From NCBI GenBank assembly GCA_025352265.1, contig JANXTS010000056.1, forward strand, positions 1-64,000: a DNA stretch of 64,000 nt, written 5' to 3'. The notes beneath the pieces are model-generated. The model was not told where the DNA came from. It worked only from the letters and a program-made list of their open reading frames with translations, and did no database searches. This document shows positions 54,696 to 64,000 of the stretch, one piece after another; position 1 is the first letter of the stretch; the number at the start of each line of letters is the position of its first letter. Source of the stretch: Variovorax sp. Lineage in GTDB: Bacteria; Pseudomonadota; Gammaproteobacteria; Burkholderiales; Burkholderiaceae_C. Both the position numbers and the translations under genes were made by a program.

Positions 54696-57065
54696 TCACA
54701 CGGCCGCGGCCTCCTGCATCGCCTGCCACACCCGCGACGGGCTCAGCGGCATCTGCAAGAGTGCCGCCTTCGATCCGAGCCCGTTGCGCGCAAACGCATC
54801 GGCCACCGCGTTGACTACCGCTGGTGTCGCGCCGATGGTGCCTAATTCGCCCACGCCCTTTACGCCCAACGGATTGTTTTTGCACGGCGTCGCCTCGTCC
54901 ATCTCCGTCTTGAACATCGACTCGATGACATCGGCCCGCGGTGCCACATAGTCCATCAAACTTCCGGTCACCGGCTGCCCGGTTTCGTGGTCGTACACCA
55001 CCTGTTCATACAACGCCTGGCCAATGCCCTGTACCGCGCCACCATCGAGCTGGCCGCGCACGATCATGGGATTGATCACGCGACCCACATCGTTTACCGA
55101 ACTGTAGGCGACCACGGTAACGTCACCGGTTGGCGGATCGATTTCGATCTCGCAGATATGGCAGCCGTTGGGCCATGTCGGGCCAGCGACGGCGCTAGTC
55201 GAATCGACGAATATTTCGCGCTCGGGCTGCTTGCCGGCTAGCGCGAACAGATCGAGCTTGAGGTCGGTGCCGGCGACAGTGAACATGCCGTTGGCATAGT
55301 TGACGTCAGCGGCGGCAGCCTCGAACTCTTTTGCGGCCAGATCGCGGGCCTTGTCGATGGTGCGTTCGGCGCCGACGCGTACGGCCGAGCCACCGGTGAA
55401 GAGCGAACGCGAGCCGGCGCTGCCGAAGCCATCGCCGCGATCGGTGTCGCCCAACACGATGCGCACTTTCTCGATCGGCACGCCGAAGGCGTCTACCGCC
55501 AACTGCGCCAGCGAGGTAGCGATACCCTGCCCCATCGCATTGACGGCCGAGAACACTTCGATGATGCCGTCGGCTTGCACCGAGACCGTCACGCGCTCTT
55601 CGAAAACGTTGCCGCCGGTCCACTCGAGGAAGGTCGCTATGCCGATGCCGCGCTGCTTGCCCTCTTTAGCCGAGGCCGCGGCCCGGGCTTCGAAGCCGTC
55701 CCAATCGGCCAGCGCCAGGCCCTGATTCATCACTGACTCGAACTGCCCCGTGTCGTAGGTCTGCCCCATCGGATTCTTGTAAGGCATCTGATCGGGATGG
55801 ATGAAATTGCGGCGGCGCAGCGCGACTCGATCGATGCCAGTCTGGCGCGCCGCCTCGTCCATCAACCGCTCGATCGTGAAGATCGCCTCAGGTCGGCCAG
55901 CGCCGCGATACGCACCGGTCGGTGCTGTGTTGGTGAGCACCGCCTTGAAGTGAAAGTCGATGGTCTGGATGTCGTACACGCTGGTCTGCACCCACGGCCC
56001 GATGAGCAACTGGATCGCGACACCGGTGCCGGTGGCGTAAGCACCGACATTGGCGAGCGTCTTAATGCGCAGGCCAAGGATCTTGCCGTCGGCCGCGAGT
56101 GCGAGCTCGGCATGCGACTCGATGTCGCGGCCATGTGCGGACGACAAAAATTCCTCGCTGCGTTCGCTCACCCACTTCACCGGGCGTTTGACCGCCCGCG
56201 CCGCATAAGCGACCGCGACGTCTTCCGGGTATGCGCCGGTCTTCATGCCGAATCCGCCGCCGACATCGCCGACGACAACGCGGACTTTTTCCTTGGCAAG
56301 TCCGAGGCAGGCACATATCGTGTCGCGCGCACCTGAAGGCATTTGCGTGCTCATGCGAATAGTCGTGCGGTCGGTCGTGGCATCGAAGTCGGCGAGCACC
56401 GAGCGAGGCTCAATGGTCAGGGCCACGACACGCTGGTTGGCGATGTCCAGCGTAACCACATGGCTCGCCTTGGCAAACGCAGCAGCCGTCGCCTCGGCAT
56501 TGCCATGCTTCATTTCAGCGGAGATGTTGCCGGTGGCCGCATCGTCCAACAACGGAGCGCCTTCGGCCGTCGCGCTTTGCAAGTCAACCACCATTGGCAA
56601 ATCTTCGTAGTCGATCACTACGGCTTCGGCCGCGTCGCGGGCTTGCTGAACACTGTCAGCAACTATGACCACCACCTGCTCGCCGACGAAGCGGGCACGC
56701 CCGTGCGCCAAGGCGTAGCGTGGCGGAGAGACGCAATCGCTGCCGTCGCCGCGTTTGAAACCAGCCACGCCGGCCATCGGCTTGACGCCGGCTTCGGCCA
56801 TCTCGGCACCGGTGATGACGCGCAACACGCCAGGCATGGCGCTGGCTGCAGCGGTGTCGACCGACTTGATGAGCGCATGCGGATACGGTGACCGGACGAA
56901 CACCAGGTAGCTCTGACCAGGTAACGTAACGTCGTCGGTGTAGCGGCCAGCGCCTGCAAGCAGGCTTTCGTCTTCGAGCCGGCGTACGGCTTGGCCGCTG
57001 CCGAAACGCAGCGGGCCTGAAGGCGCAGAAATGCTGGCGGCGGCAGAAGTAACTTCAGTATTCAA
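54696..57065 (-). CDS. Molybdenum hydroxylase large subunit (xanthine dehydrogenase/CO dehydrogenase family)
   Basis: The 789-residue protein has the a/b-hammerhead N-domain (GRYTDDVTLPGQSYLVFVRS), GDVGGGFGMKTGAYPEDVAV and the active-site loop TGAYRGAGRPEA. AYRGAGR is the form II signature; true CO dehydrogenase has AYxCSFR. It also has KGVGELGTIGATPAVVNAV with the catalytic Glu. Such subunits carry molybdopterin cytosine dinucleotide and need a [2Fe-2S] small subunit and a FAD subunit; neither is beside it. The substrate is probably an aromatic or N-heterocyclic compound or an aldehyde. Confidence 0.85.
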   Translation of the reverse strand: MNTEVTSAAASISAPSGPLRFGSGQAVRRLEDESLLAGAGRYTDDVTLPGQSYLVFVRSPYPHALIKSVDTAAASAMPGVLRVITGAEMAEAGVKPMAGVAGFKRGDGSDCVSPPRYALAHGRARFVGEQVVVIVADSVQQARDAAEAVVIDYEDLPMVVDLQSATAEGAPLLDDAATGNISAEMKHGNAEATAAAFAKASHVVTLDIANQRVVALTIEPRSVLADFDATTDRTTIRMSTQMPSGARDTICACLGLAKEKVRVVVGDVGGGFGMKTGAYPEDVAVAYAARAVKRPVKWVSERSEEFLSSAHGRDIESHAELALAADGKILGLRIKTLANVGAYATGTGVAIQLLIGPWVQTSVYDIQTIDFHFKAVLTNTAPTGAYRGAGRPEAIFTIERLMDEAARQTGIDRVALRRRNFIHPDQMPYKNPMGQTYDTGQFESVMNQGLALADWDGFEARAAASAKEGKQRGIGIATFLEWTGGNVFEERVTVSVQADGIIEVFSAVNAMGQGIATSLAQLAVDAFGVPIEKVRIVLGDTDRGDGFGSAGSRSLFTGGSAVRVGAERTIDKARDLAAKEFEAAAADVNYANGMFTVAGTDLKLDLFALAGKQPEREIFVDSTSAVAGPTWPNGCHICEIEIDPPTGDVTVVAYSSVNDVGRVINPMIVRGQLDGGAVQGIGQALYEQVVYDHETGQPVTGSLMDYVAPRADVIESMFKTEMDEATPCKNNPLGVKGVGELGTIGATPAVVNAVADAFARNGLGSKAALLQMPLSPSRVWQAMQEAAAV

Positions 57066-57223
57066 GATGAGTCCTCGCGGGATTTTTTTCGTCGTGTGTA
57101 AGGCTGTGAACGGGGCGCTGAACGTGCGCGCTTGAGCACTATAGAAGCTTCGGCGAATCGAGGCTGACGGTATGTAATGTCACGGGATGCAGGGACATAG
57201 CGAAGCCGTGTATACCTGAGCCC

Positions 57224-57985
57224 ATGCAAGTTCCATGGCTCGAACCCGGAGACCCGCTGCCTGACCCGGCATCGGCGTGGGGCGAGGCCGACCCAGTGCC
57301 TGGATTACTGGCTGCCGGTGGCGCACTCGATGTGCCGACGCTCGTGCAGGCTTACAGCCACTGCATTTTTCCGTGGTTTAGCGATGGTCAGCCTGTCTTG
57401 TGGTGGAGCCCCGACCCGCGCATGGTGCTGGAGCTGGCCCGCTTCAAACTGCACCGGTCTCTGCGCAAAACGCTAACGCACTTCGCAGCGACGCCACGTT
57501 GCGAGATCCGCGTCGACCAGAATTTCGAGGCGGTGATCACTGCGTGTTCCGAGGCGCCGCGCGTGGGGCAGACTGGTACGTGGATCGTTCCAGAAATGGT
57601 CGAGGCATATGTCGCTCTGCATCGAGCGGGTTTTGCGCACAGCGTCGAGACGTGGATCGACGATGAGCTGGCCGGCGGTCTGTACTGCGTGTCGATTGGC
57701 GGGGCGGTGTTCGGTGAGTCGATGTTCATGCGACAGCCCGATGCGTCGAAGATCGCGCTGTCGGCACTCGTGTGCCTGTGCCGTCGCCAGGATGTCGCCA
57801 TGATCGACTGCCAGCAGAACACGGCCCATCTGGCGAGCCTGGGTGCGCGCGAGATGCCGCGTGCCCGTTTCGTGTCGCACGTAGCGGACGCGGTCCAGGC
57901 CCATCGACACAAGGCGCCACAGTGGAATTTCGAGCCCTTATACTGGAATGAAATCCTCTCAGCGCGACATTTTTCGACGACGTGA
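57224..57985 (+). CDS. aat: Leucyl/phenylalanyl-tRNA--protein transferase
   Basis: The 253-residue protein shows the Aat pattern: [40 protein letters not shown] near 45, [20 protein letters not shown] near 140 and [17 protein letters not shown] near 155. It transfers Leu or Phe from tRNA to N-terminal Lys/Arg, marking proteins for ClpS/ClpAP. Its stop overlaps the start of bpt, and the pair forms the N-end-rule operon common in betaproteobacteria. Confidence 0.95.
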   Translation: MQVPWLEPGDPLPDPASAWGEADPVPGLLAAGGALDVPTLVQAYSHCIFPWFSDGQPVLWWSPDPRMVLELARFKLHRSLRKTLTHFAATPRCEIRVDQNFEAVITACSEAPRVGQTGTWIVPEMVEAYVALHRAGFAHSVETWIDDELAGGLYCVSIGGAVFGESMFMRQPDASKIALSALVCLCRRQDVAMIDCQQNTAHLASLGAREMPRARFVSHVADAVQAHRHKAPQWNFEPLYWNEILSARHFSTT

Positions 57986-58731
57986 CGCACCTCAAGGACC
58001 TCCCGCTCCATACGCTGCAGTTCTATGCGACTGCGCCCTATCCGTGCAGCTATTTGCCGGAACGACAGGCGCGCTCGCAAGTTGCCACGCCGAGTCATCT
58101 GATTCACAACGACACCTACTCCGAGTTGGTGTTGACCGGATTCCGGCGCAGCGGCATGTTCACTTACCGACCGTACTGCGATGGCTGCAACGCCTGTATT
58201 CCGTTGCGGGTGCAGGTCAATGATTTTCAGCCGAACCGTAGCCAGCGCCGTGCGCGAGGAAAGCATGTAAACCTGCAGGCGCGAGTGCTCAAGCTGTGTT
58301 TTGTGCCAGAGCACTATCAGCTTTATCTGCGCTACCAGACCGGTCGCCACTCCGGCGGCGGCATGGACCACGACAGCATCGACCAGTACACGCAGTTCCT
58401 GCTGCAGAGCCGGGTCAATTCGAGGCTCGTCGAATTTCGGGAAACGCTGTCTGACGGCAGCGCCGGCGCGCTCAAAATGGTGTCGATCCTCGACGTGCTG
58501 AACGACGGTATCTCGGCGGTCTATACCTTCTACGAACCCGACGCTGGTGCGGCGTATGGCAACTACGGGGTGCTGTGGCAGATCGAGCAAGCCAAGCGGC
58601 TGGGGTTATCCCACGTGTACCTGGGATACTGGATTGAAGGCAGTGCCAAGATGAACTACAAGGCGCGATATGCGCCACATGAAGTGCTGATCGAAGGCCG
58701 TTGGCAACCGGGCGGTGATTTCACAAAGTAA
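57982..58731 (+). CDS. bpt: Aspartate/glutamate leucyltransferase (arginyltransferase family)
   Basis: The 249-residue protein starts at GTG 57982 inside the end of aat. Signatures are [39 protein letters not shown] with the paired cysteines near 65, and VPLRV-type [19 protein letters not shown]. The GNAT-like C-domain has [19 protein letters not shown] and [20 protein letters not shown]. It transfers Leu to N-terminal Asp/Glu. Length fits Bpt. Confidence 0.94.
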   Translation: MTHLKDLPLHTLQFYATAPYPCSYLPERQARSQVATPSHLIHNDTYSELVLTGFRRSGMFTYRPYCDGCNACIPLRVQVNDFQPNRSQRRARGKHVNLQARVLKLCFVPEHYQLYLRYQTGRHSGGGMDHDSIDQYTQFLLQSRVNSRLVEFRETLSDGSAGALKMVSILDVLNDGISAVYTFYEPDAGAAYGNYGVLWQIEQAKRLGLSHVYLGYWIEGSAKMNYKARYAPHEVLIEGRWQPGGDFTK

Positions 58732-58761
58732 AATGGGGACCCGTCAATACGGATCGCCGCC

Positions 58762-59559
58762 ATGAGAAAACCCCCTTCCGATGCTCCCGCTACGCCCGTC
58801 GTCCAGGTCATCGAGCGCATGTTCTCCCTGATCGACGTTCTGGCGTCCCGCGAGGATGCGATGTCGCTGAAGGAAATCAGCGAAAAGACAGGATTGCACC
58901 CGTCGACCACGCACCGAATCCTGAACGACCTGGCGGTAGGCCGATTCGTCGATCGGCCAGAAGCCGGCAGCTACCGGCTGGGCATGCGTTTGCTCGAATT
59001 GGGCAACCTCGTCAAAGGCCGTCTCAACGTCCGCGACGCCGCGTTGACGCCAATGCGCGAACTGCACAAGCTCACGCAGCAACCGGTCAATCTCAGCATG
59101 CGCCAGGGCGACGAAATCGTCTATATCGAACGGGCCTACAGCGAGCGATCTGGCATGCAGGTGGTGCGCGCCATTGGCGGCCGTGCCCCGTTGCACCTCA
59201 CATCGACAGGCAAGCTGTTTCTGGCGGTAGACGATCCTCAAAGGGTTCGCAGCTATGCGACACGTACCGGCCTCGCCGGCCACACGCGCAACAGCATCAC
59301 ACAGTTGCCCGCGCTGGAGCGCGAGTTATCCAAAGCGCGTCAGTACGGCATTGCGCGAGACAACGAAGAGCTGGAGCTGGGCGTGCGTTGCATGGCGGCT
59401 GGCATTTACGACGACCAGGGCAAGCTCATTGCCGGTCTTTCGATCTCCGCGCCGGCCGACCGGCTCGACGACGGCTGGCTTCCCAAGCTGCAGGCCACCG
59501 CCAACGAGATATCCGGGGCCTTGGGCTACAACGATAACGGTGCTGTCACGACCGTTTGA
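58762..59559 (+). CDS. IclR family transcriptional regulator
   Basis: The 265-residue protein has an HTH (VVQVIERMFSLIDVLASRED, TGLHPSTTHRILNDLAVGRF) and an effector domain (GRAPLHLTSTGKLFLAVDDP, ELELGVRCMAAGIYDDQGKL). It lies 30 bp behind bpt on the same strand and may be partly co-transcribed. No neighbouring pathway identifies its targets. Confidence 0.88.
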   Translation: MRKPPSDAPATPVVQVIERMFSLIDVLASREDAMSLKEISEKTGLHPSTTHRILNDLAVGRFVDRPEAGSYRLGMRLLELGNLVKGRLNVRDAALTPMRELHKLTQQPVNLSMRQGDEIVYIERAYSERSGMQVVRAIGGRAPLHLTSTGKLFLAVDDPQRVRSYATRTGLAGHTRNSITQLPALERELSKARQYGIARDNEELELGVRCMAAGIYDDQGKLIAGLSISAPADRLDDGWLPKLQATANEISGALGYNDNGAVTTV

Positions 59560-59624
59560 GCGTCATTCACAGCGCCCGCAGCATGCGCCGAACAGGCGCG
59601 TCAGCGTGAAACTCGAAATGACCT

Positions 59625-60833
59625 TTAGCTGGCCACATCGGCCGCCGCAACGCTCTGACGCGCTGCCGGTGACATCAAGTGAGTCGCCTCAACCCAGCGG
59701 CGCACGCGTTCGGCATCGCCTATGCGGCTCAGCTTGCCTGCCGAATCCAGGAACACCATGATCAGCTTGCGTCCGGCGATCTTGGTCTGCATCACCAGGC
59801 ACTGCCCTGCTTCATTGATGAACCCGGTTTTCTGCACGCCGATGTCCCAGTCCGGGTTCTTCACAAGCCGGTTGGTCGTGTTGAACTGAAGCAGGCGGTT
59901 GCCCACTTCGACCTGGTAGTTCGGCGAGGTCGAGAGTTCGCGCACCGTGGCGTCACCCGATGCGGCGTTGACCAGCAGGGCCAAGTCTTGCGCGCTCGAC
60001 TGATTGTTGAAGGACAGGCCGGTCGGCTCGACGTAGCGCGTGTCTTTCATACCCAAGAGACGTGCCTTGGCGTTCATTACGCTGACGAAGGTGGCGGTGC
60101 CACCTGGATAGGTGCGAGCGAGCGCATGCGCGGCACGGTTTTCACTTGACATAAGCGCCAGGTGCAACAGTTCGCCGCGCGATAGCGTGGTGCCGACCAT
60201 CAATCGAGAGCTGCTGTGCTTTTCGGTATCGACATCGTCCTGGACGATGGTAATGAGCTCTTCGTTTGGCAGACGCGCTTCGCTCATTACCAAGCCGGTC
60301 ATGAGCTTGGTTAAGGAAGCGATCGGCAGGATGGCGTGGTCGTTCTTGCTGAACAGTACTTCGCGCGTATCCTGGTCGATTACCAGGGCGGCGTTCGACT
60401 TCAAATCGAGCGCGTCCTCAGTGCGATTGAGACCGGCCATCTGGCCGAAAGATAAACGGGGAGGCGCCTCTGCCACGCGAACAATGGAGCGGCGCTGCAC
60501 TGCAACGATGGTCTTGCCGCCACGCTGGCGGATGGTCGCGACTACGTTGCGGCCGCCGCGCACTACCCGATCTGCCTTGTCGACGCGCACAACCTTCGCG
60601 GCATTGGCACCGCGCTTGACGGTTGCGGCATGCGGCGCAGAAGCAACGTTCTTGACGCGACTGTCAGCAGCGGTTTGGCTCTTTTTGGCAACCGCTTCCA
60701 CATGCTTCTTGGCAGCTTGTGCTTCGGGCAACAAAAACGCCGTGGTGTACACGGCGAGAAGAGCAACGGCGACGAATCGGAACGCCGGTAGAAACCGCTG
60801 GCTAGAAACTCGATGACGACGGGCTTCGGGCAT
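59625..60833 (-). CDS. pbpG: D-alanyl-D-alanine endopeptidase (PBP7/8 family)
   Basis: The 402-residue S11-type enzyme has an N-terminal signal (FVAVALLAVYTTAFLLPEAQ), a basic Lys/Ala-rich linker of about 100 residues, and the penicillin-binding motifs SLTK in LPIASLTKLMTG, SSEN in LALMSSENRAAHALA and KTG in VQKTGFINEAGQC. It cleaves D-Ala-mDAP cross-links in the periplasm. The long basic linker is not part of E. coli PbpG. GGAGAG precedes ATG, directly behind a small hairpin (60848-60867). Confidence 0.9.
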   Translation of the reverse strand: MPEARRHRVSSQRFLPAFRFVAVALLAVYTTAFLLPEAQAAKKHVEAVAKKSQTAADSRVKNVASAPHAATVKRGANAAKVVRVDKADRVVRGGRNVVATIRQRGGKTIVAVQRRSIVRVAEAPPRLSFGQMAGLNRTEDALDLKSNAALVIDQDTREVLFSKNDHAILPIASLTKLMTGLVMSEARLPNEELITIVQDDVDTEKHSSSRLMVGTTLSRGELLHLALMSSENRAAHALARTYPGGTATFVSVMNAKARLLGMKDTRYVEPTGLSFNNQSSAQDLALLVNAASGDATVRELSTSPNYQVEVGNRLLQFNTTNRLVKNPDWDIGVQKTGFINEAGQCLVMQTKIAGRKLIMVFLDSAGKLSRIGDAERVRRWVEATHLMSPAARQSVAAADVAS

Positions 60834-60847
60834 TAAAAAACTCTCCA

Positions 60848-60867
60848 GCGGTTACGAATGTGACCGC
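60848..60867. other. Hairpin between leuA and pbpG
   Basis: GCGGTTAC-GAAT-GTGACCGC can form an 8-bp stem with one G-T pair and a 4-nt loop, just upstream of the pbpG ribosome site. It may be a weak terminator of leuA or affect pbpG translation. Confidence 0.3.
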
Positions 60868-60949
60868 AGTGTATCGAAATCAAAAAAGACACGCAATATC
60901 AGTTACTTGCGTCCTCTTCTTGAATCGAAATAAAGGATCGCTCGAAACC

Positions 60950-62488
60950 TCAACCTTGCGCCGCCACTCTCTCAGCTTGGCTCTGTAACTTGTTGAGGGC
61001 ACTCAAATAAGCTTTGGCCGACGCAACCACGATATCGGGGTCTGCACCCACGCCGTTGACGACACGGCCCGCATTTTGAAGCCGAACCGTCACCTCACCC
61101 TGACTTTCGGTGGAACCGCTGATCGCGTTCACCGAATAAAGGACCATTTCAGCCCCGCTTTTTACATGTTCCTCGATCGCCTTCAGGGAAGCATCGACCG
61201 GGCCATTGCCTTCAGAAACGCCAACAACCTCCTTGCCTTGCACCGTGAATACGATCCGCGCCTGGGGCCGCTCGCCTGTCTCGCTGTGCTGCGCCAGCGA
61301 TACGAATGCAAACTTTTCATGAACGTTTGACACTTCCTCTGCGCTGACAAGCGCGAGGATGTCCTCATCGAAGATCTCGCTTTTTCTGTCGGCTAACTCC
61401 TTGAAGCGCGAAAACGCGGCGTTGATATCGCCCTCGCTCTCCATCGTGACTCCCAGTTCGATCAATCGCTGCTTGAACGCATTCCGTCCGCTCAGTTTGC
61501 CGAGCACGATCTTGTTCGCGGCCCAGCCAACATCTTCGGCACGCATGATTTCATAGGTGTCGCGGGCCTTCAACACACCGTCTTGGTGGATTCCCGATGC
61601 GTGCGCGAAGGCGTTTGCGCCGACAACCGCCTTGTTGGGTTGCACCACGAAGCCTGTGGTCTGGCTCACCATCCGACTCGCTGCCAGGATGTGCTTTGCA
61701 TCGATATTCATATCGAGTCCGAAGTAGTCGCGGCGCGTCTTCACCGCCATGACGACTTCTTCTAGCGAACAGTTGCCGGCACGTTCGCCCAGACCGTTGA
61801 TCGTGCATTCGACCTGGCGTGCACCACCGATCTTCACGCCCGCCAGGGAGTTAGCGACGGCCATGCCGAGGTCGTTGTGGCAATGCACTGACCAAACCGC
61901 CTTGTCACTGTTTGGTACGCGCTCGCGCAGTGTTTTAATGAAAGTGCCGTACAACTCAGGTATTGCATAGCCAACGGTGTCGGGCACGTTGATGGTCGTC
62001 GCGCCTTCGTCGATCACGGCCTCGATGACGCGGCACAAAAAATCCATGTCGCTGCGGTAGCCGTCTTCCGGGCTGAACTCGACGTCCCCGACCAGATTGC
62101 GCGCGAAACGAACCGCCAGCTTGGCCTGTTCGAACACCTCATCGGCCGACATGCGCAGCTTCTTTTCCATGTGCAGCGGCGACGTGGCGATGAACGTGTG
62201 GATGCGTCCACGTGCCGCGCCCTTCAGTGCCTCGGCCGCGCGCGAAATGTCACGATCGTTGGCACGCGACAGGCCACAAACCGTCGCATCCCTGATCACG
62301 TTCGCAATCGCTTTCACGGCTTCGAAGTCGCCGTTGGAGCTTGCAGGAAATCCGGCCTCGATCACATCGACCTTCAGTCGCTCCAATTGCTTGGCAATGC
62401 GCATTTTTTCGTCGCGCGTCATCGAAGCTCCGGGCGACTGCTCGCCGTCTCGTAGCGTCGTATCGAAAATGATCAGCTGGTCGGTCAT
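60950..62488 (-). CDS. leuA: 2-isopropylmalate synthase (type 1)
   Basis: The 512-residue protein starts at ATG 62488 behind GGAGA. The TIM-barrel domain has [20 protein letters not shown], the catalytic Glu region [12 protein letters not shown] and metal ligands in [17 protein letters not shown]. It continues with [17 protein letters not shown] and [12 protein letters not shown]. The C-terminal leucine-sensing domain runs from about 390 ([20 protein letters not shown] to the end). It condenses acetyl-CoA with 2-oxoisovalerate in leucine synthesis and is feedback inhibited. Confidence 0.95.
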   Translation of the reverse strand: MTDQLIIFDTTLRDGEQSPGASMTRDEKMRIAKQLERLKVDVIEAGFPASSNGDFEAVKAIANVIRDATVCGLSRANDRDISRAAEALKGAARGRIHTFIATSPLHMEKKLRMSADEVFEQAKLAVRFARNLVGDVEFSPEDGYRSDMDFLCRVIEAVIDEGATTINVPDTVGYAIPELYGTFIKTLRERVPNSDKAVWSVHCHNDLGMAVANSLAGVKIGGARQVECTINGLGERAGNCSLEEVVMAVKTRRDYFGLDMNIDAKHILAASRMVSQTTGFVVQPNKAVVGANAFAHASGIHQDGVLKARDTYEIMRAEDVGWAANKIVLGKLSGRNAFKQRLIELGVTMESEGDINAAFSRFKELADRKSEIFDEDILALVSAEEVSNVHEKFAFVSLAQHSETGERPQARIVFTVQGKEVVGVSEGNGPVDASLKAIEEHVKSGAEMVLYSVNAISGSTESQGEVTVRLQNAGRVVNGVGADPDIVVASAKAYLSALNKLQSQAERVAAQG

Positions 62489-62535
62489 TATTTGTCTCCT
62501 TTGGCGGCAGATGCGGCTGAGGCTGGCCTGGCGGC

Positions 62536-64000
62536 TCAGGCGGGTTCGGCGACCGATTGTGCGCTGCGTGCGCCTTGCGCCTTGGCGCGTTCCAACCCAG
62601 AAACGATGGCCTTCAGCGACGCCGAAATGATGTCGGCGTCGATGCCCACGCCAAACAGGGTTTGCGACTCGTCAACACGAAGTTCGAGGTAAGCGACAGC
62701 CTGAGCGTCGGCACCGGCGCCGATGGCGTGCTGGTGGTAGTCGATGACGCGCACCGTGTGTCCGGTGGCGTCGGTCAGCGCATGAATGAACGCATCGATC
62801 GGGCCGTTGCCACGTCCTTCGATTGGTCGAATCTCGCCTTGCCATGGCAGGTCGCCCCGCAACACCACGACCGCATTGGCGCCGTCGCCTTGCTCCTCGA
62901 GCACACGATGCTGCAAAGCGTGCACAGCCTTCAGTCCATATTCACGCTCGAACATGGCGTAGAGATCGGCCGCAGACAGCTCTTTGCCGGCGACGTCCAT
63001 CTCCTTTTGTACCGTCTGCATGAATTCCATCTGAAGGCGGCGCGGCATCTCCAAGCCGTATTCGCTTTCGAGCAGATATGCCATGCCGCCTTTACCGGAC
63101 TGGCTGTTGACGCGAATCACCGCCTCGTAGCTACGTCCGACATCCTTCGGGTCAATCGGCAAATAGGGCATGTCCCAGATATCGCCTTCCTTGCGAGCCG
63201 AGAAGGCCTTTTTGATCGCATCCTGATGCGAGCCGGAGAACGACGTGTAGACCAGATCGCCGACATACGGATGGCGCGGATGCACCGGGAGTTGATTGCA
63301 CTGCTCTACCGTCGCACGGATTTCGTCAATGTTCGAGAAGTCGAGCTCCGGCGACACGCCTTGCGTGTACAGATTGAGCGCGACGTTCACGAGGTCGAGG
63401 TTGCCGGTGCGCTCGCCGTTGCCGAAGAGGCAGCCTTCGAGCCGGTCGGCACCGGCCATCAATGCGAACTCGCCAGCGGCAGTGCCGGTACCGCGGTCGT
63501 TGTGTGGGTGCACCGACAACACGATCGCCTCGCGCCGCTCAAGGTTGCGGTGCATCCACTCGATCATGTCGGCGAAGATGTTGGGCGTTGAATGCTCGAC
63601 CGTCGAAGGCAAGTTGACGATGCATTTGCGCTCTGGCGTCGGTTGCCACACTGCAGTCACCGCATCGACGACGCGCTTTGAAAAAACGAGATCGGTTCCC
63701 GAGAACATCTCTGGCGAATATTGAAACGTCCACCGCGTTTCCGGTTGCTTGGCGGCGCAGTCGTTGAACATGCGCGCGTGCGTCGTTGCGAGTTCGACGA
63801 TCTGGTCTTCGTCCATGCCGAGCACGACTCGCCGCATGATGGGCGCCACCGCGTTGTACAGATGCACGATGGCGCGCGGTGCACCCTGGAGTGCTTCGAA
63901 AGTTCGCGCAACGAGGTGGTCACGCGCCTGGGTGAGCACCTGAACCGTCACGTCGTCGGGTATGCGGTCTTCTTCGATCAGTTTGCGCACGAAATCGAAC
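62536..64000 (-). CDS. 2-isopropylmalate synthase (type 2), N-terminus beyond the window
   Basis: The frame is open to the window end, so only the C-terminal 488 residues are seen. It carries the LeuA type 2 pattern: [60 protein letters not shown] with the metal ligands, [20 protein letters not shown] and [14 protein letters not shown]. The regulatory domain follows from about residue 380 of this fragment. It lies 47 bp upstream of the type 1 gene on the same strand. Two synthases of different type in tandem may be isozymes with different inhibition or substrate preference. Confidence 0.9.
   Translation of the reverse strand, partial: FDFVRKLIEEDRIPDDVTVQVLTQARDHLVARTFEALQGAPRAIVHLYNAVAPIMRRVVLGMDEDQIVELATTHARMFNDCAAKQPETRWTFQYSPEMFSGTDLVFSKRVVDAVTAVWQPTPERKCIVNLPSTVEHSTPNIFADMIEWMHRNLERREAIVLSVHPHNDRGTGTAAGEFALMAGADRLEGCLFGNGERTGNLDLVNVALNLYTQGVSPELDFSNIDEIRATVEQCNQLPVHPRHPYVGDLVYTSFSGSHQDAIKKAFSARKEGDIWDMPYLPIDPKDVGRSYEAVIRVNSQSGKGGMAYLLESEYGLEMPRRLQMEFMQTVQKEMDVAGKELSAADLYAMFEREYGLKAVHALQHRVLEEQGDGANAVVVLRGDLPWQGEIRPIEGRGNGPIDAFIHALTDATGHTVRVIDYHQHAIGAGADAQAVAYLELRVDESQTLFGVGIDADIISASLKAIVSGLERAKAQGARSAQSVAEPA

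Noticed and set aside
54696..57065. Aerobic carbon monoxide dehydrogenase
   Set aside because: The active-site loop is AYRGAGR, not the AYxCSFR loop of true CO dehydrogenase, and the other subunits are missing.

Overview
The window looks like a high-GC betaproteobacterial chromosome, most likely Burkholderiales and probably Comamonadaceae (Variovorax-like). This is judged from gene content, not from a search. The supporting genes are a Bug/TctC-type solute-binding protein, the aat-bpt N-end-rule pair, a pobR-pobA pair, an aldarate catabolic cluster, and many CoA-transferases and glutathione transferases set between housekeeping genes.

Region 1 (1-7.6 kb) is accessory DNA. It starts with a 3' fragment of tRNA-Asn and its terminator, a typical attachment-site remnant. 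Then come small, often damaged genes: a GNAT acetyltransferase with an amber codon, a DUF4258/MqsA-like toxin-antitoxin operon with a palindromic operator, a PLD-fold protein, a frameshifted DUF5681 phage-type gene, and a membrane-anchored protein with a Gly-Ala repeat tail.

Region 2 (7.8-22.9 kb) is the most interesting part. It looks like a catabolic regulon around a GntR/FCD repressor: OtnK-OtnC kinase and decarboxylase, a penicillin-acylase-family Ntn amidase without a signal peptide, an N,N-dimethylformamidase-like protein, a five-gene Dpp/Opp-type ABC importer, a class III aminotransferase, and an AMACR-type CoA-transferase/racemase. The AT-rich motif ATATATCAT, extended to ATATATCATATA at four sites, precedes five transcription units. 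I do not recognise this combination as a described pathway. An imported amide cleaved in the cytoplasm is the simplest reading.

Region 3 (23-36.3 kb) holds two small envelope proteins, a stand-alone acetolactate synthase divergent from an Lrp regulator, and a glutathione/CoA cluster. That cluster has three GSTs (two of them close paralogues), an SDR, a SnoaL-like protein, an ALDH, a class III CoA-transferase, a CitE-like lyase and a LysR regulator. An MltB lytic transglycosylase follows.

Region 4 (36.3-45.8 kb) is a glucarate/galactarate cluster with two catabolic branches. GarL-GarR leads to glycerate, and KdgD plus a semialdehyde dehydrogenase leads to 2-oxoglutarate. The dehydrogenase is broken by a 5-bp duplication just after its catalytic Cys codon, and an enolase-superfamily gene is also a pseudogene.

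Region 5 (45.9-64 kb) is mostly core: an Rrf2 regulator, an FAH-like hydratase, an AT-rich DUF1266 gene, DegP/MucD with a PmrA-box-like promoter next to its own two-component system, pobR-pobA, an orphan molybdenum hydroxylase large subunit, aat-bpt, an IclR regulator, a PBP7-type endopeptidase, and two tandem 2-isopropylmalate synthases, the second cut by the window end.
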